52,959 bases of DNA from Sporolactobacillus mangiferae (lineage in GTDB: Bacteria; Bacillota; Bacilli; Bacillales; Sporolactobacillaceae). The stretch covers positions 1-52,959 of the forward strand of contig NZ_JAMAST010000017.1 of NCBI RefSeq assembly GCF_023336505.1, read 5' to 3'. Made by a program: the position numbers and the translations under genes. This document shows positions 35,762-45,378 of this stretch, in pieces (the first letter of the stretch is position 1; every line of letters begins with the position of its first letter). The notes under the pieces were generated by a model. It was not told the origin of the DNA. It saw only the letters and a program-made list of their open reading frames with translations, and did not search any database.

Positions 35762-37683
35762 TCTTCATGGATGTTTCTAAAATTAAGAACCCAAAATTTT
35801 TAAAAAAAATGTCCGTCAATCAAATGACCGATCTTGCCGGTGATATCCGCTCTTTTTTGATTGAAAAACTCTCCAAAACAGGCGGGCATCTTGCACCGAA
35901 TCTTGGGGTCGTTGAACTGACGCTTGCACTTCATAAAATTTTTAACAGTCCGACCGATAAGCTCGTGTGGGATGTCGGGCATCAGACCTATGTGCATAAG
36001 ATCTTAACCGGCAGAGGAGATCGCTTTGATACACTCCGGCAATTTAACGGTTTATGCGGTTTCCCAAAACGCAATGAAAGCGAACATGATGTGTGGGAAA
36101 CAGGTCACAGTTCCACATCGCTTTCGGCTGCGCTCGGTATGGCTGTCGCGCGTGACCTGAAGCATGAGCACTTCAATGTCGTAGCGGTGATTGGCGATGG
36201 AGCACTGACCGGAGGCATGGCCTTGGAAGCTTTGAATGATATCGGCCATCAAAAGAGAAACCTGATTATTATCTTGAATGATAATGAAATGTCCATCGCG
36301 CCAAATGTCGGGGCACTTCATAATATGTTAAACCGGATCCGTTCAGCGAATAAATACACACGTGCAAAAGAGGATCTGGAATATCTTATGAAAAAGATTC
36401 CAGCATTTGGAGGCAAACTTGCTTCCGTTGCTGAACGCTTAAAAGATCGACTTAAATATTTGCTTGTATCCGGTGTTTTTTTTGAAGAACTGGGGATTAC
36501 TTATCTTGGCCCCGTTGATGGGCATAACCTTAATGCACTGATTGACAATCTCAATTATGCACAAAAAAGAAAAGGTCCGGTTTTGATTCATGTACTGACA
36601 CAAAAGGGCAAGGGCTACAGACCCGCAGAATTGGATGAAATCGGAACATGGCATGGTACAGGTCCGTACAAAATTGAATCCGGGGCCTTTATAAAACCGG
36701 TTGCCGCAGCTCCTGCGTACAGCAAAGTTGTCAACGACATCCTGCAGGAACTTGCACGAAAAGATAAACGGATTGTGGTCGTTTCGCCTGCCATGGTTGT
36801 CGGATCGAAACTTGAAGGCTTTGCAAAGGAGTTTCCAGACAGGCTTTTTGACGTGGGGATTGCTGAGCAGCATGCGGCAACCTTTGCTGCGGGATTGGCA
36901 ACACAACATATGAAACCGGTGCTTTCGATCTATTCCACGTTTATGCAGCGTGCATACGATCAAATTTTACATGATATCTGCCGGCAAAATTTAAATGTGG
37001 TGATTGCCGTTGACCGGGCGGGTTTGGTCGGCGCAGATGGAGAAACGCATCAAGGCGTGTTTGATGTTGGCTTTCTGCGAAGTTTGCCCAATTTAACGAT
37101 CATGATGGGTAAGGACGAGAATGAACTAAGAAATATGATCTTTACGGCGCTGCGTTATGATCAGGGTCCAATTGCGGTGCGTTATCCGCGTGGAAATGGG
37201 ATCGGCGCGGTGATAAGCAAAAGCCCTACGGAGATTCCAATTGGTACGTGGGAGATCTTGCGTGATGGTCATGATGCATCGGTGCTTGCCTTTGGACCGA
37301 TGCTCCAGCCTGCATTGGCCGCTGCGAAGCAGCTGGAGGGTGAAGGCATCCATTTAAAGGTGATCAATGCACGTTTCATCAAACCGCTTGATGAACGAAT
37401 GCTGTCCGAACTGGCTGAGCAGGAGGCACCTGTTCTGACTGTTGAAGAAGGAATTCTGGCGGGGGGATTTGGCTCAAGCGTTCTGGAATATATGCATGAT
37501 AAAGGCTTCCATAACTTAATCATTGAGCGTATGGGCATCGATGACTGTTTCGTTGCACATGGAAGTGTAAAGGAACTGCTTGCTTCCGTCGGTCTGACGA
37601 GTGAACGGATTGGCTCAAAAATAAAAAGTATGGTGCGAATGAAGTCAGGAAAAAACAAGATCAGAAGGGTTATTACTTCATGA
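35758..37683 (+). CDS. dxs: 1-deoxy-D-xylulose-5-phosphate synthase
   Basis: Thiamine-diphosphate enzyme that starts the MEP isoprenoid pathway from pyruvate and glyceraldehyde-3-phosphate. The 641-residue product has SGGH-type start ([19 protein letters not shown]), [16 protein letters not shown], the ThDP motif [17 protein letters not shown], and the transketolase-like C-domain with [20 protein letters not shown] overlaps the oapA stop (ATGA). Met4 at 35767 is an alternative start nearer the family's usual N-terminus. Confidence 0.97.
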   Translation: MIFMDVSKIKNPKFLKKMSVNQMTDLAGDIRSFLIEKLSKTGGHLAPNLGVVELTLALHKIFNSPTDKLVWDVGHQTYVHKILTGRGDRFDTLRQFNGLCGFPKRNESEHDVWETGHSSTSLSAALGMAVARDLKHEHFNVVAVIGDGALTGGMALEALNDIGHQKRNLIIILNDNEMSIAPNVGALHNMLNRIRSANKYTRAKEDLEYLMKKIPAFGGKLASVAERLKDRLKYLLVSGVFFEELGITYLGPVDGHNLNALIDNLNYAQKRKGPVLIHVLTQKGKGYRPAELDEIGTWHGTGPYKIESGAFIKPVAAAPAYSKVVNDILQELARKDKRIVVVSPAMVVGSKLEGFAKEFPDRLFDVGIAEQHAATFAAGLATQHMKPVLSIYSTFMQRAYDQILHDICRQNLNVVIAVDRAGLVGADGETHQGVFDVGFLRSLPNLTIMMGKDENELRNMIFTALRYDQGPIAVRYPRGNGIGAVISKSPTEIPIGTWEILRDGHDASVLAFGPMLQPALAAAKQLEGEGIHLKVINARFIKPLDERMLSELAEQEAPVLTVEEGILAGGFGSSVLEYMHDKGFHNLIIERMGIDDCFVAHGSVKELLASVGLTSERIGSKIKSMVRMKSGKNKIRRVITS

Positions 37684-38501
37684 AAGACAAAGAACGGGTC
37701 GATGTCCTGCTTGTGAGGAAAGGACTTTTTGAATCCAGAGAAAAAGCCCAGAGAGCGGTTATGGCTGGACTTGTTTATCATGATGAGCAGCGCATTGATA
37801 AACCTGGCAGCAAGGTGGAGAGTTCCATCGATCTTCATATCAAGGGAAACCCGCTTCCATATGTTGGTCGAGGCGGATTGAAACTTGAGAAGGCCATTAA
37901 GGTTTTTCATTTAAATCTTAAAGATATTGTTGCACTGGATATTGGGGCTTCAACCGGGGGCTTTACCGATTGCGCGCTTCAAAATGGCGCCGCAAAAGTA
38001 TATGCGCTGGATGTAGGATACAATCAGCTGGCATGGAAGCTGCGCAGCGATCCGCGTGTCATCGTAATGGAAAAAACCAATTTTCGTTATTGCAGACCGG
38101 AACATTTTTTAGAGGGCATTCCAGAATTTGCGTCGATTGATGTTTCCTTTATTTCATTGAAAAAGATCCTTCCGCCGCTCATCGGTATCCTTAAGCGTCA
38201 CAGCGAAGCAGTTGCATTGATTAAACCGCAATTCGAAGCCGGACGGGATCAGGTAGGTAAAAAGGGAATTGTCCATGATGCAAAAGTTCACCTTACTGTT
38301 ATTGATGATATTCTGCGCTTCGCGCTTACATGCGGCTTTTCATTGCTTGATCTAAGCTATTCTCCGATTACCGGAGGAGACGGAAATATTGAATTTTTAC
38401 TCCATATGCGCTCGGACCAGAGCCAGGCAAAGAATCTGCTTCAAAACCAGCCTGCAGAGATTGTTAAAGAAGCGCACCAGCATTTTAATCGCAAAGCATA
38501 A
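37680..38501 (+). CDS. yqxC: TlyA family rRNA 2'-O-methyltransferase / hemolysin-like (YqxC)
   Basis: 273 residues: an N-terminal S4 RNA-binding domain ([20 protein letters not shown]) and an FtsJ-type methyltransferase domain with SAM loop [12 protein letters not shown], then [15 protein letters not shown] and [10 protein letters not shown]. TlyA proteins 2'-O-methylate cytidines in 16S/23S rRNA. ATG overlaps the dxs stop. A terminator overlaps its stop codon. In Bacillus, argR/ahrC comes next; here it is absent. Confidence 0.95.
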   Translation: MKDKERVDVLLVRKGLFESREKAQRAVMAGLVYHDEQRIDKPGSKVESSIDLHIKGNPLPYVGRGGLKLEKAIKVFHLNLKDIVALDIGASTGGFTDCALQNGAAKVYALDVGYNQLAWKLRSDPRVIVMEKTNFRYCRPEHFLEGIPEFASIDVSFISLKKILPPLIGILKRHSEAVALIKPQFEAGRDQVGKKGIVHDAKVHLTVIDDILRFALTCGFSLLDLSYSPITGGDGNIEFLLHMRSDQSQAKNLLQNQPAEIVKEAHQHFNRKA

Positions 38502-38531
38502 ACGGATTTGTTTTCCGGTTATGCTTTTTCT
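38496..38531 (+). terminator. Terminator after yqxC
   Basis: GCATAAACGGA / TCCGGTTATGC (one mismatch), seven-base loop, T-run; the left arm includes the yqxC stop codon. It separates the dxs-yqxC unit from recN. Confidence 0.75.
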
Positions 38532-38534
38532 CAT

Positions 38535-38625
38535 ACTAAAAAAAGTATATAAATTTTAAGGAAATAGTATAAGCGCGACGGCGACTTCACCCGTGTCAGA
38601 GGCTCGGCAAAGCCAAGTTTTCTAA
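38535..38625 (+). repeat. Dispersed element A, copy 3 with internal deletion
   Basis: A 91-bp copy that matches the first 40 and last 50 bases of copy 2 (AAAGTATATAAATTTTAAGG...; GGCTCGGCAAAGCCAAG) but lacks about 60 bases of core between AAGCG and CGACGGC. It sits in the 232-base gap where argR is missing. Confidence 0.75.
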
Positions 38626-38733
38626 TGCAATTGATCGTTAATTTTTTTCCGTCATAAATAAGTTGACGTTTTAAAAAAAACAGTGGAAAATAGAAAAAGG
38701 GAACGAGCGTTCGGATGGAAGAGGTGAATTTTT

Positions 38734-40434
38734 ATGCTAGCGGAATTGCAGATCATAAATTTTGCCATTATTGACAAACTGAATATATCTTTTGAAAACG
38801 GTCTGACTGTTTTTACCGGTGAAACAGGTGCCGGAAAATCAATGATTATCGATGCGATTGCCCTGCTTGCCGGTGCACGTGGGTCATCAGAATATGTTCG
38901 TCACGGTGCAAAAAAAGCAGAGATAGAAGCGCTGCTTGAAATTGAAGATCCGGAACGTCTGGCACCTCTGATCAGACAGACAGGTATGGATATTTCGGAA
39001 GATCAGATCATACTGAGAAGAGAAATTGCCGCCTCAGGCAAAAGTGTCTGCAGGATAAATGGCAAACTGGTTACGCTTTCTATACTGCAGCAGTTTGGTG
39101 AACTGCTTATTGACATTCACGGTCAGCATGAGCATCAGCGATTATTGAATCAGGCGAATCATATACGTTTCGTTGATCAATATGGAAGTGCATTGATCGC
39201 AAGCCTGAAAAGCAAATATAAAAAAACTTACGATCATGTGGCTGAAGTTGTGTCGGAATACAGAAGGTACAGCCGTGATGAAAAAGAAATTGCACAACGG
39301 ATCGATTTGCTTAAATATCAGATTCAGGAGATTGGCGCTGCACAGTTAAGTGTTAATGAAGAACAATTGCTCAATGAGGAAAAAAGTAAGCTGGTCCATT
39401 ATGAAAAGATTTTTAGTGCACTTAAATCAAGCTACCAGGCACTGAATGGGGAGCATGCCGTTTTGGATATGCTTCGGACCGTATCAGGAGGCCTGGATTC
39501 AGTCAGTGATCTGGATCCTCAGCTGGAAAATGTTTCCGAGTCAGTGGCCAACAGTTTTTATCTTTTAGAGGAACAAACCTCAACGATTCGAAACTACATG
39601 GAACAAATGGAGTATGATCCCAAACGCCTGGATGAGATTGAGGAAAGATTAAGCGACATCCAGTTGCTGAAACGCAAATACGGCAGCACGATCAAAGAAA
39701 TCCTGAATTATTGGGTGCACGCAAAAAAAGAACTGGAAGAATTAAGTGCACGGGATGCAAATATGGAGACACTAAGCAAAGCATTAGCCGAAGGTCTGGC
39801 AGATTTAAGAGAAAAGGGAATGCAACTTAAAGATGCCAGAAAAGAAACGGGAAAACAGCTGGTTAAAGCAATTAATCGAGAATTTAAGGACTTGTGCATG
39901 GCAGATGCGCGCATGGAAATTCATGTTGATCTCAGCAATGATCTTGGTTCCTTTACAGGTTTTACTTCCGAAGGCATTGACTGCGTTACGTTCTACATCG
40001 CTACCAATCCCGGTGAACCTGCAAAACCGCTGGCAAAAATTGCCTCAGGCGGCGAACTTTCACGGATAATGCTGGCAATCAAATCTGTTTTTAAGAAAAT
40101 GATGGGTGGAGCGACGATTATTTTTGATGAGGTCGATACGGGAGTCAGCGGACAGGCTGCGCAGGCAATGGCCGAGAAGATCAGCCGTTTATCTCAGAAT
40201 GCTCAGGTTTTCTGCATTACCCATCTACCACAGGTGGCAGCCATGGCAGATCATCATATGTTTATTGAGAAGCACATGATGAAAGGGCATCGGACGGGTA
40301 CAAGCATCAAATTATTAACAGAACCGGAAAAAATCAGAGAAATAAGCCGAATGATTTCGGGGTCTCAGATGACTGATCTGGCCCGGGAACATGCACGAGA
40401 ATTAATTCGAATGGCTGAACAAGTGAAGCAATAA
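38734..40434 (+). CDS. recN: DNA repair protein RecN
   Basis: SMC-like ATPase of double-strand break repair. The 566-residue product has Walker A GETGAGKS (29-36), a long central coiled coil, then signature IASGGELSRIMLAIK and Walker B IIFDEVDTGVSG. AGAGGTG precedes the ATG. Length and motifs fit the family. It is followed by spoIVB, as in Bacillus. Confidence 0.97.
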   Translation: MLAELQIINFAIIDKLNISFENGLTVFTGETGAGKSMIIDAIALLAGARGSSEYVRHGAKKAEIEALLEIEDPERLAPLIRQTGMDISEDQIILRREIAASGKSVCRINGKLVTLSILQQFGELLIDIHGQHEHQRLLNQANHIRFVDQYGSALIASLKSKYKKTYDHVAEVVSEYRRYSRDEKEIAQRIDLLKYQIQEIGAAQLSVNEEQLLNEEKSKLVHYEKIFSALKSSYQALNGEHAVLDMLRTVSGGLDSVSDLDPQLENVSESVANSFYLLEEQTSTIRNYMEQMEYDPKRLDEIEERLSDIQLLKRKYGSTIKEILNYWVHAKKELEELSARDANMETLSKALAEGLADLREKGMQLKDARKETGKQLVKAINREFKDLCMADARMEIHVDLSNDLGSFTGFTSEGIDCVTFYIATNPGEPAKPLAKIASGGELSRIMLAIKSVFKKMMGGATIIFDEVDTGVSGQAAQAMAEKISRLSQNAQVFCITHLPQVAAMADHHMFIEKHMMKGHRTGTSIKLLTEPEKIREISRMISGSQMTDLAREHARELIRMAEQVKQ

Positions 40435-40562
40435 TTACAGCTGGTATCCGTACCCTTTACTGGAATTAATCCTTTGCATGCATAGCTCATAATTCTTCTC
40501 GCCTCAGGAAATTTTAATAAATGCACGACAAGGTGCGGGTATTGGAGCGAGGAGAGTGAGTT

Positions 40563-41825
40563 ATGAAAAAAAGAAAACATTGGGCATTAAGGGTTGTGCT
40601 TGTTCTTCTCAGCTTCATCATGATGAGTTCAAGCATAAGCATGGGAACTTCGGTTGTACATGTATGGCAGAACCTGAGTCTTGGCAGTTCTGGCATTTCA
40701 GAACGTATCGAACGAACGAGTGGATCACCGATTGCTATGATTGCAAAAAGACATAAAGTTCAATCGATACAAGAAGATCGGGAAACCGATAATAGGCTGA
40801 GGCAGGCAGATTATACCGTCAATACAGAAAAGCAGCCGATTTATTTAATTCCCGGTGGGCAATCCATAGGTGTACAGCTTAATACAAAAGGGGTGCTCGT
40901 TGTTGGCTATCATCTGATTCTGACAGAAAAAGGAGATGCGTCTCCAGGAGAATCCGCTGGTATTCGCATTGGTGATGTGATCACAAAAATTAATGGACAA
41001 AATATGGGATCAATTACCGATGTACGTCAGATCATGCGCCGAGCAGAAGCCGGAAGGCCATTGCAGGTCACGGTTCTCCGTCAAAGAGAAATCGTAGTCA
41101 AGCAGCTGAAGCCAATTTTGAACAAGAGAAACGGTCATTATCAATTGGGCCTTTTTATTCGTGATTCAGCATCAGGCATAGGCACAATGACTTTCTATGA
41201 TCCAAACACGGGCATTTACGGAGCACTTGGTCACGTGATATCCGATCGAGACACCGGGCAGCCTCTGATGGTTAAAGATGGCCATATCGTTCGATCAATT
41301 GTGCAGGCGATTGACCGGGGGCAGGAAGGTAAACCGGGTGAAAAAATCGCATTTTTTCCCGAACATGCAGTAGGTATCGGTTCAGTCATAAAAAATACTC
41401 CTTTTGGTATTTACGGAAAAATGGGGAAAAGTTATATGACGCGATCAGATATATTTAAAAAGCCGCTTCCAATTGCAACTGCAAGCCAGGTTAAAGAAGG
41501 ACCGGCAAAAATTCTTACCGTTCTTAACGGAAATAAAGTTGAGGCATTTAATATTCGAATTTTAAATTCCATTCCGCAGAAACATCCGGAAACAAAAGGA
41601 TTGGTCATTAAAATTACGGATTCAAGGCTGCTTAAAACGACAGGAGGCATCATTCAGGGAATGAGTGGCAGTCCGATTATCCAGGATGGCCGGCTGGTTG
41701 GTGCAGTAACACATGTGTTTGTGAATGATCCAACGAGCGGTTATGGCGTACACATTGAATGGATGATCGATGAGGCAGGTTTACAGAGAAATCAGCAGGT
41801 ATTAAATAAAGAAATAGCAAGCTGA
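40563..41825 (+). CDS. spoIVB: SpoIVB serine peptidase
   Basis: Forespore-secreted peptidase that triggers pro-sigma-K processing across the intermembrane space. The 420-residue product has an N-terminal membrane anchor (about 8-28), a PDZ domain (about 100-180) and an S55 peptidase domain with His224 in GALGHVISDRD and Ser370 in GMSGSP. Located between recN and spo0A, as in Bacillus. Start after GGAGAG. Confidence 0.95.
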   Translation: MKKRKHWALRVVLVLLSFIMMSSSISMGTSVVHVWQNLSLGSSGISERIERTSGSPIAMIAKRHKVQSIQEDRETDNRLRQADYTVNTEKQPIYLIPGGQSIGVQLNTKGVLVVGYHLILTEKGDASPGESAGIRIGDVITKINGQNMGSITDVRQIMRRAEAGRPLQVTVLRQREIVVKQLKPILNKRNGHYQLGLFIRDSASGIGTMTFYDPNTGIYGALGHVISDRDTGQPLMVKDGHIVRSIVQAIDRGQEGKPGEKIAFFPEHAVGIGSVIKNTPFGIYGKMGKSYMTRSDIFKKPLPIATASQVKEGPAKILTVLNGNKVEAFNIRILNSIPQKHPETKGLVIKITDSRLLKTTGGIIQGMSGSPIIQDGRLVGAVTHVFVNDPTSGYGVHIEWMIDEAGLQRNQQVLNKEIAS

Positions 41826-41834
41826 CCAATAATA

Positions 41835-41841
41835 TTCGACA
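41835..41841 (-). promoter_or_regulatory. Spo0A box, reverse orientation
   Basis: TTCGACA, the complement of TGTCGAA, lies just after spoIVB and 168 bases before spo0A translation starts. Confidence 0.45.
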
Positions 41842-41940
41842 GATACAAGTAAAAATATGTAGAAAAAGTTCGATTGATGATTTTTTAACGATGATTTTGA
41901 GGAAAATGAAGGAAAAAAATAAACTGAAGTGAAAAAGAAT

Positions 41941-41968
41941 AAAAAGGATACTCTTCCCTCTTGTCGAA
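41941..41968 (+). promoter_or_regulatory. Sigma-H-like promoter of spo0A with overlapping Spo0A box
   Basis: AAAAAGGATA, about 12 bases, GTCGAAA resembles the sigma-H consensus (RNAGGAWWW-N11/12-RNNGAAT). TGTCGAA at 41962-41968, a perfect Spo0A box, overlaps its -10. This matches the autoregulated sporulation promoter of spo0A in Bacillus. Confidence 0.6.
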
Positions 41969-42008
41969 AAGATAACATGTAGAACATTTTGACAAGGGGG
42001 ATTTGATT

Positions 42009-42818
42009 TTGCAAACAATTAAGATCTGCCTGGCAGACGATAATCAGGAATTGATTTTTTTGATTACAGAATTTATAAAAACACAGGATGACATGGAAGT
42101 TGTCGGTACTGCAAGCAATGGGCAGGATTGCCTTGAAATGCTGAAAACCGTGACTCCAGACGTGCTTTTATTAGATATTATTATGCCGCATCTCGACGGA
42201 CTGGGCGTCCTTGAACAAATCCATGAAAATCCTGAGTTTGCAAAACCAGGCATTATCATGCTCACTGCTTTTGGCCAGGAGGATGTAACAAAAAAAGCAG
42301 TTGAATTAGGTGTTTCTTACTTTATTTTAAAACCTTTTGACATGGATAATCTGGCAAACCACATTCGTCAGGTTGCCGGGAAAAAAGCAATGAATCCGAT
42401 GTTCTCTGCACGTTCCATCAAAAAGCCATCATTATCCGATAAAAATCATGATCTCAACGCAAGCATTACAGACATCATTCACGAGATTGGCGTACCTGCA
42501 CATATAAAAGGGTACATGTACCTTCGTGAGGCTATTTCAATGGTTTACCATGATATCGAACTGCTCGGTTCGATAACCAAAGTCCTTTATCCAGACATTG
42601 CAAAAAAGTATAAAACAACGCCAAGTCGCGTGGAACGAGCCATTCGGCATGCCATTGAGGTTGCCTGGAGCAGAGGAAACGTTGATTCAATCTCTAAGCT
42701 ATTCGGCTACACAGTATCCATGTCGAAAGCAAAGCCGACCAATTCCGAGTTCATCGCCATGGTCGCCGATAAGCTGCGTATCGAAAACCGTGCGGAAGAA
42801 TCGATGAAGATTTTGTGA
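42009..42818 (+). CDS. spo0A: Sporulation master regulator Spo0A
   Basis: Response regulator at the end of the phosphorelay. The 269-residue product has a receiver domain with acid pocket Asp10/Asp11, phosphorylation site Asp56 in [12 protein letters not shown], and the KPFD lysine. The C-terminal DNA-binding domain has [15 protein letters not shown] and [23 protein letters not shown] at 42003 is in frame but only two bases from AAGGGGG; the TTG at 42009 is spaced eight and matches the family start. Use of TTG may limit its output. Confidence 0.97.
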   Translation: MQTIKICLADDNQELIFLITEFIKTQDDMEVVGTASNGQDCLEMLKTVTPDVLLLDIIMPHLDGLGVLEQIHENPEFAKPGIIMLTAFGQEDVTKKAVELGVSYFILKPFDMDNLANHIRQVAGKKAMNPMFSARSIKKPSLSDKNHDLNASITDIIHEIGVPAHIKGYMYLREAISMVYHDIELLGSITKVLYPDIAKKYKTTPSRVERAIRHAIEVAWSRGNVDSISKLFGYTVSMSKAKPTNSEFIAMVADKLRIENRAEESMKIL

Positions 42819-42918
42819 ATGCGTGAACTTCCGGTACATGGGGTAAAGTGGAAACTAAACGGTTTTACCAACCAGTTGTCATAATGAAGGCCACCTGTTT
42901 TTTCTTTCAATTTGAATG

Positions 42919-42972
42919 ACATCTTCATTTATTGGGTTAAGAAATTCAATAAATGAAGGTGTTTATTTTTTG
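42919..42972 (+). terminator. Terminator after spo0A
   Basis: Sixteen-pair stem ACATCTTCATTTATTG / CAATAAATGAAGGTGT, 12-base loop, then TTATTTTTT. The remaining gap to 43279 shows only a short AAAAGTTT/AAAACTTTT palindrome near 43017 and no gene. Confidence 0.85.
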
Positions 42973-43279
42973 AAGGACTCTTTGTATATTGAAAATTTCA
43001 TGCTGTATTGCATCTCCAAAAGTTTGTCCCAAAAACTTTTAATGAAGTGGCTGAAGTTGAGAATCAGCAAGTTCAAAAATACACTTTGTATTTAAAGAGA
43101 AAATGCATTCTCGTGATTGCATTAAAATGCCCGTGATCAAAATATATCATGTCAAATAAGCCAGCCCTCTCACGGAACTGAATATTTTTTATAACTATGC
43201 CGAATCGCGAGTTGTAAATGTGATAACAAAAAAAGGAAATTGCGGTATAGTTAAAAATAAAGGGAGGAAATGGAATTCA

Positions 43280-43498
43280 ATGAAATATAAAAAATTCTTT
43301 TTTTGGCTGATCGTGGCCATTTTATTATCCTTGATTGACATGGACGTATCAGTAGGATATAGCTTAAATCATAAAATATGGTATCGATTTCTTGAGTTTT
43401 TTGTCTTGTTCCCGATTTGGATCTATGTCATGCTCATTTTTAAACCTGAAACAGCAAATAGAAAAATAAAAATGAAAAAAGAGAGGGTGAGTAAGTGA
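43280..43498 (+). CDS. Small hypothetical membrane protein
   Basis: 72 residues with two hydrophobic segments (FFFWLIVAILLSLIDM and FLEFFVLFPIWIYVMLIF) and a very basic end (NRKIKMKKERVSK). AGGGAGG lies twelve bases before the ATG. It overlaps the next gene by four bases (GTGA), so the two are probably co-translated. I do not recognise the family. Confidence 0.6.
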   Translation: MKYKKFFFWLIVAILLSLIDMDVSVGYSLNHKIWYRFLEFFVLFPIWIYVMLIFKPETANRKIKMKKERVSK

Positions 43499-43707
43499 GT
43501 TTTTTCTCAAAAATAAGTGATCGAAATACTTTAAAGTGTTCTATCTGCGGCCGAGCAATCAATCCAGGGGAATTTGTGTGTATCATAGGAAAGTCGCCGG
43601 AAAAATCATACGGAGGAATGACTGTACCTATCATAAATCAATGGGTAAAAAGTTCCTCTGGAGAAATATTTTGCCAACCTTGCTTTAACAAAAATTGTAA
43701 TGGTTGA
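43495..43707 (+). CDS. Small zinc-ribbon-like protein
   Basis: 70 residues with two CxxC pairs, CSICG (15-19) and CQPC (60-63), likely to bind zinc, and no membrane segment. A GTG start overlaps the stop of the preceding membrane protein gene; GAGAGGGTG lies upstream. The pairing suggests that the two work together. Family not recognised. Confidence 0.6.
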   Translation: MSFFSKISDRNTLKCSICGRAINPGEFVCIIGKSPEKSYGGMTVPIINQWVKSSSGEIFCQPCFNKNCNG

Positions 43708-43792
43708 TTTCCGTTTCAGGCAAATAGAGACGGCAGCATAAAAATCAAGATATGTTTCAGTTTCTGCTTGCCTTTCAAACTGAGGAGGACTT

Positions 43793-44049
43793 ATGAAAAA
43801 ATGAATTCCAGTTTTAATGGGATTGACTTTACTATTTCTATTAAGTGCTTGTAATGACAGTTCACAGAATGTTGACGAAAAAGCCGATAAGAAGACCATT
43901 GATCAATCATCGGATAGGGTATCTGCACTAAGGGATATTATTATTATTGGATTCGTGAAGCATCAAAAAGTGCCATTGCAAATGGTAGCACGGGGACAGT
44001 GACAAAATTTAAAGTTTATGAAGATGGTACATATATAGAAACACCATGA
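43793..44049 (+). pseudogene. Broken lipoprotein gene
   Basis: GAGGAGG precedes ATGAAAAAATGA: the fourth codon is a stop. Reading on in the same frame gives a classic lipoprotein signal (VLMGLTLLFLLSAC, lipobox LSAC) and a charged mature part. A frame change near 43955 then continues as REASKSAIANGSTGTVTKF and VYEDGTYIETP, ending at 44049. Stop plus frameshift means it is inactive. An alternative start at 43817 would give only a short truncated signal region. Confidence 0.65.
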
Positions 44050-44183
44050 TTATATAGAACCAAAACAACAGGAAATAGCTGTTCATGGTTTTCGTAAGAA
44101 AAGAAACAGAACTGACCAATTAAATGATCTAAATGATCACCTGCACAAAAATGACTTTATGTATTTTGAAGGGAATTTTAATT

Positions 44184-44447
44184 ATGGATATTCTGATTGA
44201 TCTGATTTTTGGAATATTTGAGTTTATCTTTGCACCTCAAAATCGCGTTCAGTCTAATCTTGCATCTCTTGAAAGTAAGGAATGGTTTAGACGGAATTAT
44301 AACAGAAAAATATTAGAGGATCCTAAATTTAGGAGATTTATAAAAAAATATCATTTGAAAAAGATATTTCAGGATAAAGATCGAGAAGAGAATTTTAAAA
44401 GGGAGCTAGAAAAATGGGTAAAGGCTAATCAGGCAAGATTTTATTAG
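44184..44447 (+). CDS. Small basic hypothetical protein
   Basis: 87 residues: a hydrophobic, possibly membrane-bound start (MDILIDLIFGIFEFIFAP), then a highly charged helical body with many Lys/Arg/Glu (RRFIKKYHLKKIFQDKDREE). GAAGGGA is nine bases before the ATG; the frame is open 17 codons further up without a ribosome site. Family not recognised. Confidence 0.55.
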   Translation: MDILIDLIFGIFEFIFAPQNRVQSNLASLESKEWFRRNYNRKILEDPKFRRFIKKYHLKKIFQDKDREENFKRELEKWVKANQARFY

Positions 44448-44489
44448 CGAACGCAGCCAGTTCTTAATGCATCAGAAGGAGTTTTATTA

Positions 44490-44765
44490 TTGTCCAGAAA
44501 AATGAAGTTATTAGTATCTATTATTTTTTGCCTTTCTACTTTACTTTATGCAGATCGACATAGTTGCTTTTTATCATTAGGTTTTCCATTGGATTACGTG
44601 AGAATCTATCACTTTGGTGAACCGATAAAAAGAAGCTTTTTGAACGGATTTTGGGATACTGTAATTTTGCTTACTAATTTTGCATTAGACGTTGCAATCT
44701 TTTATTTTATTATGACTGTAACCGATAGGATTATGATAAGAATAAAAAATTGTTCCACTAATTGA
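44490..44765 (+). CDS. Small hypothetical two-helix membrane protein
   Basis: 91 residues with hydrophobic segments near 5-20 (KLLVSIIFCLSTLLYA) and 54-76 (FWDTVILLTNFALDVAIFYF). It begins with TTG, eight bases after AGAAGGAG. It follows the previous small gene by 42 bases. AT-rich, like the rest of this stretch. Family not recognised. Confidence 0.5.
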   Translation: MSRKMKLLVSIIFCLSTLLYADRHSCFLSLGFPLDYVRIYHFGEPIKRSFLNGFWDTVILLTNFALDVAIFYFIMTVTDRIMIRIKNCSTN

Positions 44766-44880
44766 TCTCCTGTTAATCCATCTTTGTTTACTGATTTGTC
44801 CACTGGTAATTTATAAAAAATCAAATAAACTTGCAACATTTAAACGCAAGTTAATCTTCTTCCACGTTGCTCATGCGCGA

Positions 44881-44952
44881 TCCCGCACGATCCCGCACAA
44901 ATAAATGCGTGGTCCCGCATCATAAATGCGGTCCCGCAAATTGAAATTTGCG
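44881..44952. repeat. Cluster of TCCCGCA repeats and hairpins
   Basis: TCCCGCA occurs at 44881, 44891, 44913 and 44932, mixed with inverted copies: TGCGGTCCCGCA and CCGCAAATT-GA-AATTTGCGG form perfect small stems. It lies between a small membrane protein gene and the DUF805 gene. It may be a regulatory leader or a degenerate repeat. Confidence 0.6.
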
Positions 44953-45011
44953 GTAAAATTAAATGGAGGTTGAAATAAATAATAAATACATATTTTCTAA
45001 GGTGGGTAACG

Positions 45012-45368
45012 ATGAACTGGTATATTGATGTCATTAAGAACTATGCGGTCTTTAGCGGTCGTGCAACGCGCATGGAATACTGGATGTTCACTTTATTTAA
45101 TGTTATTTTTTCAGTTGCCGCTATGTTGATTGATCACTTTATACTGAACGGACTACGTCTTACAGATACTTTGTATACGCTGGCTGTTCTTGTTCCTGGT
45201 CTAGCGGTTGGGGCCCGCAGACTTCATGACATTGGGAGAACAGGATGGTGGCAGCTCATTGCTTTCATTCCACTTCTTGGGGCTATTGTCCTGCTCATTT
45301 TCTTTTGTACAGACAGCCAGGATAAAACCAATAAATATGGGCCTGACCCAAAAGAATTGACGATTTAA
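45012..45368 (+). CDS. DUF805 family membrane protein
   Basis: 118 residues: MNWYIDVIKNYAVFSGRATR is the typical family opening. It is followed by membrane helices (MFTLFNVIFSVAAMLIDHFI, LYTLAVLVPGLAVGARRLHD, LIAFIPLLGAIVLLIFFCTD) and the conserved RRLHDIGRTGWWQL and end NKYGPDPK. Function unknown; common in bacteria, sometimes near phage or stress genes. Element B begins just after. Confidence 0.9.
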   Translation: MNWYIDVIKNYAVFSGRATRMEYWMFTLFNVIFSVAAMLIDHFILNGLRLTDTLYTLAVLVPGLAVGARRLHDIGRTGWWQLIAFIPLLGAIVLLIFFCTDSQDKTNKYGPDPKELTI

Positions 45369-45378
45369 ACGAAAAGGT

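Noticed and set aside
36439-36963. Minus-strand 174-residue frame inside dxs
   Set aside because: Antisense to conserved dxs motifs, no start signals.
37269-37910. Minus-strand 213-residue frame across the dxs-yqxC junction
   Set aside because: Fully antisense to two certain genes, composition is low-complexity Ser/Pro-rich as in shadow frames, and no ribosome site.
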